From Halictus rubicundus (lineage: Eukaryota; Arthropoda; Insecta; Hymenoptera; Halictidae), in contig NC_135164.1 in the NCBI RefSeq assembly GCF_050948215.1, positions 6,763,116 to 6,827,115 of the forward strand: DNA of 64,000 bases, read 5' to 3'. The notes below the pieces were generated by a model. The model saw nothing but the letters and a program-made list of their open reading frames with translations. It was not told where the DNA came from and ran no database searches. A program made the position numbers and the translations under genes. Shown piece after piece: positions 1 through 11,103 of the stretch (its first letter is position 1; each line of letters begins with the position of its first letter).

Positions 1-569
1 AATCGTCGACCACGAGCGTCCGCAGTCCCGTTGGAAAATTCTCTCGGCAAATCTGTTGGAAATTCATTTCGTTCGCCGAGTCTCGAAAGAACAGAGGAAA
101 CACAGCTTTTACGCTGCGAACGAATAATTGATCAGTACAGTTTCAGCGTGGTCAATATTGGAAACTGCGCGCAGTTTAATTCAACCCCGTAGATTATTAT
201 TCGAACAGTCGTTCAGTTTTACATGAAATCTGGCGATCTGGAAGGAACTCTTAATTATTTTCTTATTCGCTTAATTTCGAGTTTTCCGACAGCTCGATTA
301 AACTCCTCTTTCATTTGCAGCAGCCGCGTGCGATTGAATCACGAGCTACGAGCAGAACCGAGTGTGTTTATCGAGAAAATCGTAGATGAGAGATTAGGTG
401 TATTCGCCCACGCGCCGCGCCGGGGTAGTTCAGAAGAGCGCACGACGATTCATAACGATTTCAAACGACTGATTTCAGCAGGATGGAGTCCATAGGCGCG
501 TGTGGCATTTCCGTTTGATTCTAGCAAAGAAAGAAAACCCGTGGCTCGCACCACAGGAAAGAAGGAAGA
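1..569 (+). other. Upstream region / probable 5' UTR of the SLC6 transporter
   Basis: This stretch precedes the first supported start codon at 570. It has no recognisable coding sequence. A pyrimidine-rich tract ending in an AG near 320 could be the acceptor of a 5' UTR exon. The window starts inside this region, so the promoter may lie outside it. Confidence 0.4.
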
Positions 570-3500
570 ATGGCGAACACAGCCCACCTAGTCCGTCGGC
601 AAAGCTCGCGCGACCTAAAGCCTCAAAAGAGCGTCGACAGACTCGAAATGAAGGAGATGAGAGGAAGATTGATGGCGGAGAACAGAAAAAACGTCAGTAC
701 TGCCAATTACGGTGCCACGAACGCAGCCTTTGAAGACTCCAGTCCTAACACAAAGGTAAACACAAATAAACGAACCGCAAACAAATCTTGGCGTCAATAT
801 GGAAGAAATTTTCCTACGAACTTTTCGCGAAAGTGATCATTAGACTGGCGGATCTGTATGCAAAATTTTTCTACCCGAATTGCAACAAACTGGAGTGAAA
901 TAGAAATTCATCCTCTTTCTGAATACGTTTCACAGGTTGAAAATAATGTAACAGCATTTTAACATTTTTTCCCATAAATGCATAAAATCCGCAGACTAGT
1001 AATCGTGCAGAACACGAAGGAAGAACACATGCTAGCAAGCAGAAACCTGTTACATTTTCTCCGGGAGATACATTTCGTCTGATTATTTATGATCCGAGAG
1101 GGATCGAGAAGATCGTCAATCTTCATTCGTTTAATCGATTGCAGAGCAAACCAGGAAACGGGGGTGGGAGCAGCAAAGTCAGCAACAACGATGGGAAAAC
1201 GACATTTCGACCGGAAGCCGGCGAGGACGAGAGAGAGAATTGGGATAGCAAACTCACGTTTCTGTTAGCAACTGTCGGGTACGCAGTGGGCCTCGGGAAT
1301 GTCTGGAGATTCCCGTATCTCGCTCAAAAGAATGGCGGAGGTATGTTGCAACGACACCATTCGAACAAAGTATCGGTTAGAATAAAATTGCAAATTGTTC
1401 GATCGATGGAACAATATGAATTTTCATGTGATTCGCAAGCTAACGACTTGTTTGTTTTTATCGTCGACGATTCTGAAAACAGGTGCATTTCTAATACCAT
1501 ACTTCGTGATGCTGGCTATCGAGGGCATACCCATATTTTATCTGGAACTGGCGATTGGCCAGAGATTACGGAAGGGCGCCATCGGCGTGTGGAATCAGGT
1601 GATTGTTGCGCGACGCATGGAATAATATTATAGAAACAATCGAAATATATTTGGGCACACACTGACGAGCTGTCTGTCGTGTTTACTAAAGGTTTCTCCG
1701 TACATGGGTGGCATAGGGATAAGCAGCGCCGTGGTTTCCTTCAACGTTGCTCTCTACTATAACACTATTATCGCTTGGTGCCTCTTCTACTTTGTTCAAG
1801 TAAGTCTCCAGGAAACGTTGCTAAACGTTGAAAAAAATGATACAAGATTTCCCCGATAAAAGCTGCTCGATGTGCCTTTAAAACGAAGCACATTTAAGTT
1901 TAGAAAATTTTGTGTTCATTTCAATGCCCGAAACGATCAACTGCAATTGCATATGAATTTACGTATTTGGATTTTCACCGGTTCATGATTTGATCGCTGC
2001 ACGTATCAACTGGATCTTGTGTACCACTTTATGATCATTTTTGTAAGTGTTATAAATATTTTCCGCAGAGAAGTACATCGTGTTTCGTGCAAATGTGCAC
2101 TGATTTGTTATTGTTCAAAGCTTTGTATTTCTAAATCTCGAAGGGTTACAATTGTAACAGTGTAAACCGATTCAGCAGTTTCTATCGAGAACCTCTGGCA
2201 GTGATAGTAAACCCGTTAGTATCGATCATCGGCGATTCTAATAAACGAATCTTCTGGCTGGCAGAGTTTCCAATCGCAGTTGCCGTGGGCGGAATGTCCG
2301 AACGTGTATTTCCAAAACGGCTCGTACGCTCCGGAGCCGGAGTGTGTGGTAAGTTCAATTAGTCCTTCGATCATTGAAGACAATTACGCCGCAACCGGTG
2401 CCTGATTCCATAGGTCAGCAGTCCTACACAATACTTTTGGTATCGGACCACTCTGATGATATCGAAGGACATCAATAGCCCGGAGCTATTCAATTGGAAA
2501 ATTGCGCTGGCGCTGGTGATCGCTTGGATTCTCGTTTATATGTGCATGATCAAGGGCATCGCGTCTTCAGGGAAGGTATTCCTTTAGAGGGTTCAACACC
2601 CGACCGGTCGCTATAAAAATCAAATGATTATCAAATTAATTCGTCTCCAGTTGTGAAACAACTTTATCAATTCGAATGTCTTTTATAGGTCGTGTACGTG
2701 ACTGCCACGTTTCCGTATATTGTTCTGATCATCTTCTTCTTCCGCGGCGTCACTTTGACTGGCATGTCCGACGGTTTGCGCCACCTTTTTATGCCGAAGG
2801 TAATGCTGCGAGACTTAAACCACTGTTTCGTTAAATTAACGCGCTCATTTTATAATTCTTGAAGTGCTCCTCAACTGTTCTATACCAATTTTAACGAATC
2901 AATCATATCGTACTTCTTGTTTTTGTATTTTACTTCCAATAATATGCTTTACATAAAGTACACGAATTTCCAGATTTTCTATAATTTTGAGAAAGTATTC
3001 CAACAGCTATAAAATGACGTTAATAACTGCATCAATTTTTAAATAGAAATGATAAACATGATGTTTCCCAACTATGAAATGTCGCTTTTCCAGTGGTGGA
3101 AAATAGCAGACCCGGTAGTCTGGTTGGAAGCGGGCACACAAATATTTTTCTCGCTCGGCCTGGCATTCGGTGGTTTGATAGCGTTCTCGTCTTACAATCC
3201 CGTGAACAATAACTGCTACCGAGATGCTATTATGGTCAGTATGACGAACTGTTTCACTTCGATGTTCGCGGGGATTGTCGTGTTCTCTATCATTGGTAAT
3301 TATTCGCGTATTGTCCGAATTAATCAGCTATCGGTCGCGTGTCTAGACGTATCGATCTGCTAACACTGCGCTTGCAGGATTCAAGGCGACCATGGTGTAC
3401 GAACAATGTCTGTCTGAGAGGAACGCCACGATTCTCAGCATTTTCGGGCCGAACAAAATACCGGACGAACTACCGGTCGCTGGCTCGCTTTTAAACATTA

Positions 3501-5589
3501 CAACAGGAAATGGAACTCTCGACAATTTATTCATGCCCGAGTTGCCCGAGTGCGATCTCGAGAAAGAACTGGATAATGTCAGTGAATAATGTTATCCAAA
3601 TTTTCTGCTTCTCTTTCCGGTGCTTCACGAGTTTCCGTTTCGTTGTTATAGTCAGCGTCGGGCACCGGATTGGCGTTCATTATCTTCACGGAAGCGATCA
3701 ATCAGTTTCCCGGAGCTCAATTCTGGTCCGTGTTGTTCTTCCTCATGCTGTTCACCTTGGGTATCGATTCACAATTCGGTACCTTAGAGGGTGTTGTCAC
3801 AAGTATCGTGGACATGAAGCTGTTTCCGAATTTGCGCAAGGAAATTCTCACAGGTCAGTTGTGTTGCGTCACGATTACCATATTTCGGAGCTAACAGTTT
3901 CCATCTGTCAACGCCGACGGATGGAATTATGCTGTTATCTCACGAGCTCGTTACCTCCTCTCGCTTACATCTCGCATCCCTACATTGCCTTGATGAATGT
4001 ATGTACTTGTACTTTCCGTCTGGTCACTGACCATAGTACCCCCTTCCATGTGGTCACTGACCGCAGTACCCCCCTTCCATCTGGTCACTGACCGCAGTAC
4101 CCCTTTCCATCTGGTCACTGACCGCATTACTTCTTTCGAATTGGCCAGTGACCACACTTTTGGGAAATCTCTCTTTTCTTTCATCTTCTACACAAACAGA
4201 AAATATATTTAAAGATTCAAAAATTTAAAATTTGTTAGCATCAATATACTCTAACACATGTTGCAGCAAGAGTACAAATTAAACCTTAGCTAAAATACTC
4301 CAGTAAATGCTTTATCAAGTGGTCTTTCTCACGATGATTATATCTTTTATTAGGTGGAATTTGTCTGGTCTGCTGCATGATATCAATGGCGTTCGCCCAC
4401 GGTGCCGGCAGCTACGTGTTCGTGCTGTTTGATAATTTCAGCGGGAACTTTCCTTTGCTGATCATTGCCTTCTTCGAGTGTATCGCTGTGTCTTACGTGT
4501 ATGGTTTGAAGAGGTACGCACAAAATTCTTAGACATGAATTATAACCCTTAGCACTCCGAACATTTTCTGATATTATCAGCAATCTCAAGTTCTTGAAGA
4601 GAAGAGAAAATTGTTTGAGAATTCCTGTACTTCGATTTCTTTAGATGCAAATGAAAATAACATTGCTATTATCACCATTGAGTAGCAGACTATGAATGTT
4701 ACCACAGTGGCGTCAACAGAGTGTTGTAGGGGGTTAAATACTACGAACTAATTCGGAACGTATTGTGTTAATATTGAATAATTAGATTCGTGTTTGTTTG
4801 TCTCCTCTTAGATTCGCCGACGATATCGAATTGATGACCGGAAACCGTCCAGGTCTTTATTGGCTGATCTGCTGGAAGTATCTCAGCCCATTGGCGATGC
4901 TGAGCATTCTGGTCGCCTCCATCGTGGAAATTATCGTCGACGGTAGCGGATATCCGGCTTGGATCGCCAGCAAAGGCGTCACGGAGAGACACGAGTGGCC
5001 AATGTGGGCCCTGGTCCTCATCGGAGTTCTTATTCTTGCATCTGTTCTCTGGATTCCTGCGGTCGCTATTTGCAGGTAACATAACGTAACACGATGCAGA
5101 GTCTTCCTCATAGAACAAGCCACCCAGTCGTCATTTCCAGACGTGACATCCATCGACATCCATCGACTCTAAAATTCTTGAATCATTCCAGAAATCGATT
5201 TTCAATCTTCTGACTCTAGAAAGCGTGACACGTAGCTACTTTAAACGAGATCTCAAGTTACAGAAATATTTGGACAATTCAGTAGCCTATAATTTATGTT
5301 CGTCGAACCAGTTACAAATCGATATTTCGTCCCCTATAGATTTCTGAATAGCTAGCGTTGAAAGGGTTCTTAACAGTCTATTCTCCTGTCTAGATTTTTT
5401 GGAATACTCATAATCGAAGATAACGAGAAAGCTTGGTTCCCCGCGGCGGATTTGAAAGAGTTCCATGGGATTATGCCGCACGAAGTTACGCCCGCCGAGA
5501 CATTGTTGTTCTGCATAAGAAGCGACGGATCCGAAGGACTCTGTTGTCCGACCGGTGGTCCCAGCGATGACGACGAGGACCTCACCTAG
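570..5589 (+). CDS. SLC6-family sodium-dependent amino acid/neurotransmitter transporter (NTT4/B0AT2-like)
   Basis: This gene encodes a Na+-coupled symporter of the plasma or vesicle membrane that imports neutral amino acids or related neuro-effectors. Coding exons: 570-755, 1145-1340, 1483-1598, 1692-1799, 2265-2348, 2414-2575, 2689-2799, 3094-3295, 3378-3577, 3652-3853, 4354-4513, 4812-5075 and 5394-5589. They join in phase to 728 residues, close to human SLC6A15 (730) and SLC6A17 (727). The first 62 residues and the N-terminal part of exon 2 are hydrophilic. TM1 follows with [15 protein letters not shown], the family Na+/substrate motif. Later landmarks are [20 protein letters not shown] (TM6 region), an extracellular loop with NxT/NxS sites, [15 protein letters not shown], and the long C-terminal helices. 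The tail is acidic (SDDDEDLT). The donor of exon 9 is the weaker GTCAGT. Assignment to the SLC6A15/17/18 subgroup rests on similarity and length. The substrate is inferred. Confidence 0.93.
4013..4157. repeat. 30 bp minisatellite carrying IR-1 nuclear-receptor-like palindromes
   Basis: Five head-to-tail copies with periods of 30, 31, 30 and 30 bp lie in the intron between SLC6 coding exons 10 and 11. The first four copies each contain GGTCACTGACC (starting at 4022, 4052, 4083 and 4113). The fifth is degenerate (GGCCAGTGACC at 4143). GGTCA-N-TGACC is a perfect inverted repeat with a 1 bp spacer, the arrangement of palindromic ecdysone response elements bound by EcR/USP. The units are joined by a C-rich linker (AGTACCCC). 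The repeat is seen directly; a regulatory role is inferred. Confidence 0.9.
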
Positions 5590-8398
5590 GAATGGTTGTC
5601 GTCGCCTATGTTGGGCTAATTATGTGTTTGAAAGGTTCATAGACCGGAAAACAGCGTCCTCTCATTTTTCAAGGCGCCTCAACTCCCGATACTTAGCCCA
5701 CATTGTAGCTCGAGGTCGACGTTCAAAGACGTGAACCCTTAAGTGGACTTTCAACGCGTAACAATTCACCTAATTTCTTTAATCCACGCGTAAGCCTTTG
5801 TGTTTATGCTTCTCGTTGCGAAACACGTAGACATTAATTTACCACCATCAGTTTATATGCACGATTATAATCGAGTAACAAGTCTTTATTCTTAATCGAA
5901 TGTCAGGTTTCGTTACAGTTTAATTCGGAGAATATTAACGAGATTCATTTTCGAGAATGTTAATATTGTTCAGAATGATTAGTTGGATAATGTTCCATTT
6001 AAGGGTTAATGGGTTCCATAGAGTGGTGCAAAGATATCGCGTCAATTACCATGAAGAAGAAACATACGTGTAGTCAATCTGGTCTGCGAGTGTATCATCA
6101 ATCATCGCCGAATGGTTTCTAGCAGTTTTCTTTCAAGCAGGAGATGCAAAGAAATTTTGGGAAAACAGAACAAGAAGGAATCGTGTCTCATTTTTGGGCA
6201 ATGTCCGCTGTTTTCCGTGTTTCTGAACCGTTTGACAACGCGTACACATGTCAATATTAATCCGGTCGATATATCGTGAGCATGTAGGGAATTTTCAATA
6301 AGACGAGGACGAAGAAATGCATGTGAAACTGGAAGTTCGACGCAGGCGAAGCGAAAGGCACGAAGTTTGCGTCACGAATTGAAACTTGCAGTTTTTTAAT
6401 CTACGAAACCACGTTACATATATATATATATATATATAATACATCTCGATATCGTACGGTTTTAGAACTTTTATTTCGTCGTTTCTTCCATCGAAACAAT
6501 TCGGTTATGGAAAGCACGAAAAAGAAGTGCTCGTGAAAAAAAGAAAAGTTAACTCGATAATTGCAAGATATTTTCTGAAAGACTCGAACCGATGAAACTG
6601 TAACAACGTTCGCGAGATGTATCGTATATGTATGAACTATTTAACGCGTAACACACCATCTTAGCATTTGCAATACGTATTCGTAAAGGTCAACTTAAAA
6701 CCGATCGCAAATCATTAATGAAACAAAAAATTAAAAAAAAAAAAAATAAATAAAGTGAACTAGAATAACGTTAAAGTTAGAAACGAGATACCTTTGCGCT
6801 TAGCGGTCGCAGATTATGTGAAATGTAAGGATAGCGTAGGAACCGTCCAATGGGCGTGACGAGGACGTTCCCGAATATCATTATACTAATTTCCGTTTCG
6901 TGAGGTGTCTAGCTCTTGATCGATTCTCCGAAATTGAACGATTTGTATTTTCCTTCGAATTTAATACAAAATCACGTACAAAATTTGTAAAAAAAAAAAA
7001 AAAGAAAAAGGAAAGAACAAAAAGGAAGCATCGATGCCAATTACTTGCGACGCGCGTTAGAATTCGCCGAGCCCCGTTTGTTTTACCGATGGTTTACAAC
7101 AGCGTCGAATCAATTTACCGAAACGGTTACATATCCAGAGAGGAGTATTTTCTAAGAGAAGGGAACGAAGAACAATTAACGGAGAGAATCGATCGGTGAG
7201 ATCGGTAGTTGGATCGCGAAAGGCATCGGGAACGATATCGAAGTGAAGATTGAGACGAACGCATATCAAAAACGAGGATATATATATATCAATCGCGTGG
7301 ATTCATTTGCAATTTTAGCGTGGGCTCGAGAGCGAGCATTCTAATATATAAGGACAATAACAAATTTCATAAGACTCGAGGTTGAGGAGACATCGCGCGA
7401 CAATAAACACAATCGAACCGATTGAAATTAATTATTCGAAAATCCGGCATTATGGTCAATGTTTTGCACTGCACTTCTTGCACATTCACAGAGGCCTATA
7501 AAATCGTGAAGTTGGCGCGTCGGAATCGAAGGAATAGCACGTTTCCTTTTGACACCTGATTTCTCGAAGAGTACAATAGCAAATCAAGCTAGTATTTTAT
7601 AATATCATTTTTCCAAATTTTCTGCTGGTCCGAAATACAATTAACATTAATCCATCGCGTAGTATCGACTTGGAATATCTTATTTTTATGGACTACCTTG
7701 CAAAAATAAGGGAAACATTCGTTTCGCAGTTTAATAGTTTCTGTACTTTTAACAACTTTAACGTTTTCTTGAATTTTAGAAATTCTAGTGGTTCAATTAT
7801 CGTTTACCAAATTGGTGGCAAAAGAAAATTTGTAGAATCGTAAGATGAATATTAATTATTGACTAGTTATTTGTCATGGTGCCAAGTTGGTTAATTTCAC
7901 AGTGCGAATAAGGTAGAATTTCTTTGTTGGTAGGGTTTACATTACAAATCGGTCTAACTGTCTAAATTGGGAATAACGATTGATTAGTATTATGCGAACG
8001 CAGATCTATTCCTTCGATGAAAGAGTCGTCTAGTAGCGAAGACTAGAGCAATAGTGAGATGCGCTCAAATCACGTCTATTTGTACTTCGGATCTCTCTAT
8101 TTTGTATGTGCGCTTTTGGGTATGGTGTTTTACCCCTTTCTAACAAATTGTTGATCGCAAATCTGTTATACTACAAACCGACAAAAAAACCGATCTCATA
8201 ATATCAGGAATAGGTGAAAGATTGGCCGTCTACAAGAACGAGAAAAATTTGATCCCTGTCTTCGATTAACTATAGCTATACCTTCTTCTCGTTTTTAAAA
8301 ATACCTTCACATAGGTCGTTCTTTGTTTATCAAGAAGGTGCTAAACTATGATAATATAAGAGTGATTTAATACGAAACGATAATGCTACATTATACAT

Positions 8399-8429
<31 letters not shown>

Positions 8430-10260
8430 AATATAAAAAAATATATATACATACACAGTCGTTAACGATAGTGTACGCTAAGGTCCTCTCATTGAATTAA
8501 TTAAATGATTGCCTTCGACAATAATTCGGTTGCTCCCCGATCGGTTAGATGGTTTACTTAGGCTTATGTGTTATGTTGACTCGTACAACATAGATCAGCT
8601 GTAAATAATTGTTGAAGTGTCTTTTAAACTGTAAAACGACAATAAAACGCGGACGAGGACTTGCCGTGCACAACAAATGAATAATCTCCCGAAAATGGAT
8701 AGTACAAATCCTTCTTTCGCCATGGCGCGTTTCGTAGGAATGAATACGGAACACTGTGGAATACCAGACAATAATGTCGAATGCATTTTCCGTTTTTCGT
8801 GTCAATATTTGGCTCGGGCCTCGAGCGACAACGTTATCGCGTAAATCTTGTATCGTACAATTGTATTAGAATAATTACCAAATTATTATAACGTACAAGG
8901 TGTTCTGCGATTGGTAATACAACTGAGAAATTGATTTTCAATTGCAACACGGAGCAGAAATGTAAATTTTCATTTTTCTGAAATTTCTAGAGATGTTTTA
9001 TTCTAATTGGAATGGTTTGGTCTGCTGTAAGTAGAAACAGCCAGTAAGAGTCAGACGAATTATTCAATTTACCACAATTATATTCTACGCATTTTACTTG
9101 CACTGACAACTGCAGGGCACCTTGTATAACTAGTACTCGTAATCGTTAGATTAACAAAAGTTCTTAGAAACTCTTTAATTGATAGTATCTAAGAGCTCTT
9201 TTTCTCTTTACTTTATCTCGACTAAGTTCAAGCGACGTCACAAAATTAAGTTACCTTCGACGGAAATAAATAGTACAAATAATGCAAAACATTATAAGAG
9301 AAGCGAAGCTGAACGAGTTCGAGAATAAATATTTCGTGAACATACAGGAATGGAGGTCTAAAGTAGTCGATCGACTACTCGATTGAATCGACGTTCGGCC
9401 AGACAATACTACTGTTAAGCAAATGATATACGCTACCTATGGTATTTTTGTAGCTACTAAGTAACACGTTATTCAGCATACTGTTCAGTTAAGTGAAACA
9501 ACAAGTTTTGCATTCAATAGTTTCAGCCACGTGTAAGAAATAATTTATAAATATGTCAGATCAATTTGTATTTAATATCCTGTTTACGCACTGGCCATGA
9601 TTTATAAATATTTTTTTGGATCGATTTGTATTTAATATGTCTAGTCGCACATAGACAATAAATATTTTCGATGAATTTGTTGACATTAGTGAGCTGTTTG
9701 CGAGCGCTCGAGGCTCAAACAAATAATTTAGTGTCAATACAATAATACTATTAGAGTCTATTGCGTGCTTAATCAATGATGAAATTATATAAAGAAGAAA
9801 ATACGGAATATCAACTTTTCTAGTAAAATTTTCATCGATTGGACTTCGGTTGTTTCCGTTTGTTGTTTTAGAGGTGTCCGATCGGTATCGATAGGTGTGT
9901 ACGAAGTTGGGTGTCCATCCATATTTAAAATTCAATTAACGCGTGAGATAAGAAGGCTGTGTATCCGAGGAGCGAGATTGCGGGCTACGAAGTTAGTTTT
10001 CACAGACGATTCGTGTTATTTAAATTTTATTCACGATACATCGTACCAGATAGCCAAACCTCGATGTAGCTTGTGCAATAAAATAAATAAGATACACTGA
10101 GATGCGGAAGGTAGCTAATGTTACAATTATATGTGTATATGCATATATAATCAGTTTTATACATATATATATACACATATAAAGACGAGTATACATATAC
10201 ACTTATATTACGTATACGTAAAACTGTACATATATATATTGTTGTCAGTTGAATGTTAAA
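5590..10260 (+). other. Long AT-rich 3' region after SLC6 (probable 3' UTR plus intergenic)
   Basis: I see no supported coding sequence here. The region has AATAAA candidates near 6745 (after a poly-A-rich stretch) and at 10077-10082. It also has short (AT)n or TATATA runs near 6418, 8398, 10140-10190 and 10228. Bee genes for neuronal transporters often have long 3' UTRs, so part of this is probably transcribed with SLC6. Where the transcript ends cannot be told from sequence. Confidence 0.45.
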
Positions 10261-10551
10261 ATAAATACCGTGCGTGAATATGGATCTATAACTACATTTT
10301 AATTGATCGATTTAATTGACCCATAACCGGACTATCGGGGTCAATTCAGATCTATATTTAATCTATTGATAACTATGCAAGATTTAAGCTGTCCACTTAA
10401 GGGTTGAATAACTTGATGACCGACCTAGTTGCCCCAAGAAACTCGAATAGCCTTCGGTATTTATGGTTTACCGGCAACAAGAAAATTTTTTCTGATATTT
10501 TTTCCTATTATCAATAATAAGGGAGATATTCAATCAATTGTACATCGAAAT

Positions 10552-10645
10552 CGTGTCTGACCGCGACTTGACAATTCTACTTTTAATACCGTAGATACTT
10601 CTACTTTTAAAAGTAAGTAGATATGGCAAGTCGTGGTCAGACACG
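10552..10645. repeat. 94 bp imperfect palindrome
   Basis: The left arm starts GTGTCTGACCGCGACTTG and the right arm ends CAAGTCGTGGTCAGACAC. About 28 of the outer 32 bases pair, with a less regular centre rich in TACTTTTA motifs. It resembles a fold-back MITE and lies 5 bp left of the MITE-like fragment at 10651. No clear target-site duplication is visible. Confidence 0.75.
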
Positions 10646-10650
10646 CTTTG

Positions 10651-10746
10651 ATTGAGGGGAAAAAAGTTACCCTCTTACGTCACATGAATATTATCGTAGA
10701 AGGGGAAAATAGAGTGGGGGTGACACGACTCAATCTGGCGACTCTG
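10651..10746. mobile_element. Partial copy of the 172 bp MITE found intact at 51610-51781
   Basis: It shares the opening ATTGAGGGGAAAA-AGTTACCCTCT, a CACATGA/CACGTGA segment, GTAGAAGG-GAAA-TAGAGTGGGGG and the closing ATCTGGCGACnCTG with the copy in the SLC17 intron. The left terminal repeat (CCAGTGTCGCCAGAT) is missing, so this copy is 5' truncated or was overwritten by the adjacent palindrome. Confidence 0.75.
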
Positions 10747-11103
10747 CGCGGTGGGGGTACATAATACGTATTCGCACGTGCTATGGTTTACATTTGCCAT
10801 AACCCCGAAATCGGCAATAGTTTTTACAATTTTGTCGTAGTACTGTCACTTCTTTTTGTATAAAATTGATTCTACAGTTCTTTATAATTCTCGAACGAAT
10901 TTGAATGTGTCTAAGCTCTTTATCAAACGTTCCATGTGGTACTTAACCTATAGCATTCAATTTGCTAAGTACAATAAATAAAAGTGTTGTCCAAAATATT
11001 GTCCCTTACGCAAAGAAACGTTTTTGTACTTTTCTAAGTAATTAAACAACTTTATGAGAAGTGCATGTTAAGGATATCATTAAATCGATTTTCTATTCGA
11101 AAC

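Larger units (their letters stand above)
10261..11103. other. Intergenic region upstream of PRMT7
   Basis: Non-coding. It holds the palindrome at 10552-10645 and the MITE fragment at 10651-10746, then about 350 bp of AT-rich sequence that should contain the PRMT7 promoter and 5' UTR. No TATA box or other core element is convincing. Confidence 0.5.

Noticed and set aside
3049..3093. Extending SLC6 exon 8 upstream to an ATG at 3049
   Set aside because: The TTTTCCAG acceptor at 3093 keeps the phase and gives [13 protein letters not shown], matching the family. The upstream codons are intronic.
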